Of a stretch of DNA of 14,149 bases, positions 13,207-14,149 are shown one piece after another (position 1 is the stretch's first letter; the number at the start of each line of letters is the position of its first letter). The translations under genes and the position numbers were made by a program. Below the pieces are notes generated by a model. It was not told the DNA's origin. It did no database searches and was given only the letters and a program-made list of their open reading frames with translations. Origin of the DNA: CACORA01 sp044234625. GTDB lineage: Bacteria; Planctomycetota; Planctomycetia; Pirellulales; UBA1268. The stretch lies in the NCBI GenBank assembly GCA_044234625.1, contig JBIIIP010000080.1:1-14149 (forward strand), written 5' to 3'.

Positions 13207-14149
13207 TCAGTATCGCGGCTTGCGGCCGAGCTTGTGGAGCCGGTTTATCCGCAGGACGCTCCCGGTGAACACGCCCTCGGGCCAGTCCCCGGCGGCGATG
13301 ATCGCCCGATAGATTGGCACCTGCTCGTAGGCGTTCACGCCGAGTCCGGCGAGATATTGAAGCCGGAGATTGGCATCGCGGTTGACCTGCGCGTCGGCAA
13401 GCCAGGCGGCAAGTTGTGGCCCCGAGGCGATGTAGAAGGAAAACAACTCCGCAGCCTCGTCACAGCCGATCCACGAGAGCGACTCCCGCAGCCTGCCGGC
13501 GTCGGGGGCACGGATCCGGTCGTCGATTCGATCGAGGTCGATCGTCGTTGGGCCGTTCGTGCCGAGGAGGACGAGGTCGTAGCCCTCACCACCGCGGGTG
13601 TTGCCGAAGACCAGGCCCTCGGGAAAGACACGGAGGAACGTGGCGATCTCGCTCTTCACCGCCGGCGTGCCCGCCTCGTAAAGCTGCACGAACACGGTGA
13701 TCGCGCCGCCGGGGGCGAGGCGTCGCTTCGCCAGCGCGAAGAACTCCTCGGTGTAGAGGTTGGCGGCGCCACGCACCCAGGGATCGAAGGGATCGCTCGT
13801 GATGGCGTCGAAGGTTTCGTCGGTAGTGCGAAGAAACCGCCGCGCGTCGTCGATCCGCACCCGCACCTTCGGGTTGCCGATCACCCCGTCGTTGATGCCG
13901 GCGAAAAACTCACCCGCTGTGCGCGGCACCTCCGCCTCGAGCTCACAGATCGTCTCCTCCACGACCTCCGGATCGACGCTCACGCTCCCGGCGGTGACGC
14001 CGGCGCCGCAGCCGATCACGAGGACCCGCCGCGGCGACTCGGGCACGAGCGTGGCGATGTGCCCGAGCAGGCGCTGGAGACGCATGTCTTGGGGTTCGCT
14101 GGATGCCTGCACCTTCCCGGCGTTGTGGTAGTTGAGCACGCCGCTGCGA
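13207..14149 (-). CDS. Spermidine synthase-like protein, N-terminus outside window
   Basis: At least 313 codons are open from the right edge, beginning RSGVLNYHNAGKVQASSEPQ, so the true start lies beyond the window. The methyltransferase-like fold is visible as VLVIGCGAGVTAGSV (motif I), VVEETICELEAEV (acidic end of strand 2), VRIDDARRFL and FDAITSDPFDPW (the usual SDP site), then ANLYTEEFFALAKRRLAPGG. Polyamine aminopropyltransferases use these to transfer an aminopropyl group from decarboxylated S-adenosylmethionine. In planctomycetes and others this domain often follows a membrane-transporter-like half, and the NYHNAGKVQA entry point matches that fused type. The roughly 100 C-terminal residues (AAELFSFYIASGPQLAAWLA onward) are an extra, helical domain. 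Whether it makes polyamines is uncertain; many fused members have no proven activity. Confidence 0.8.
   Translation of the reverse strand, partial: RSGVLNYHNAGKVQASSEPQDMRLQRLLGHIATLVPESPRRVLVIGCGAGVTAGSVSVDPEVVEETICELEAEVPRTAGEFFAGINDGVIGNPKVRVRIDDARRFLRTTDETFDAITSDPFDPWVRGAANLYTEEFFALAKRRLAPGGAITVFVQLYEAGTPAVKSEIATFLRVFPEGLVFGNTRGGEGYDLVLLGTNGPTTIDLDRIDDRIRAPDAGRLRESLSWIGCDEAAELFSFYIASGPQLAAWLADAQVNRDANLRLQYLAGLGVNAYEQVPIYRAIIAAGDWPEGVFTGSVLRINRLHKLGRKPRY

Overview
The window looks like a high-GC planctomycete chromosome segment. The best evidence is a DUF1559 protein with a prepilin-type N-terminal motif (GFTLVELLVVIAIIG) and a C-terminal NxDGS/RAGGEVV signature, a hallmark family of that phylum. 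A truncated LctP-type permease neighbourhood, a HemP-like protein and a fused-type spermidine synthase homologue fit the same picture. No rRNA, tRNA, CRISPR array or prophage was seen.

Layout, left to right. 1-278: start of a minus-strand exported protein that runs off the left edge. 632-2002: a minus-strand GT4-type glycosyltransferase. 2630-3835: a plus-strand 6-phosphofructokinase with an unusual C-terminal tail. 3895-4080: a minus-strand, start-less gene remnant. 4120-5304: the minus-strand DUF1559 pseudopilin with a long N-terminal extension. 5449-5481: a near-perfect palindrome resembling a Fur box, lying between DUF1559 and a divergent HemP-like gene (5543-5779). 5905-6675: a mobile-element graveyard with the C-terminal half of an IS630-type transposase and a broken tyrosine recombinase that abuts the next gene's stop codon.

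The middle-right part holds a divergent regulatory unit. An NhaR-like LysR regulator (minus, 6672-7574) faces a plus-strand set made of an HPF/RaiA-like ribosome-associated protein, a small unknown ORF and a TerB-like protein (7711-8909). A dyad T-N11-A site sits in the divergent gap. This looks like a small stress-response module, although the partnership is inferred from position only.

The right part holds a saccharopine-dehydrogenase-like oxidoreductase (minus, 9020-10372), a possible small minus-strand gene, a 28-residue lysine-rich microprotein with a strong ribosome binding site (10966-11052), an LldP-type lactate permease (11196-12845), a short decayed gene tail, and a spermidine-synthase-like protein running off the right edge (13207-14149). 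A 70-base double-hairpin repeat occurs twice (10585-10654 and 13093-13162), with conserved stems and changing loops. The second copy is framed by pieces of what may be a third.
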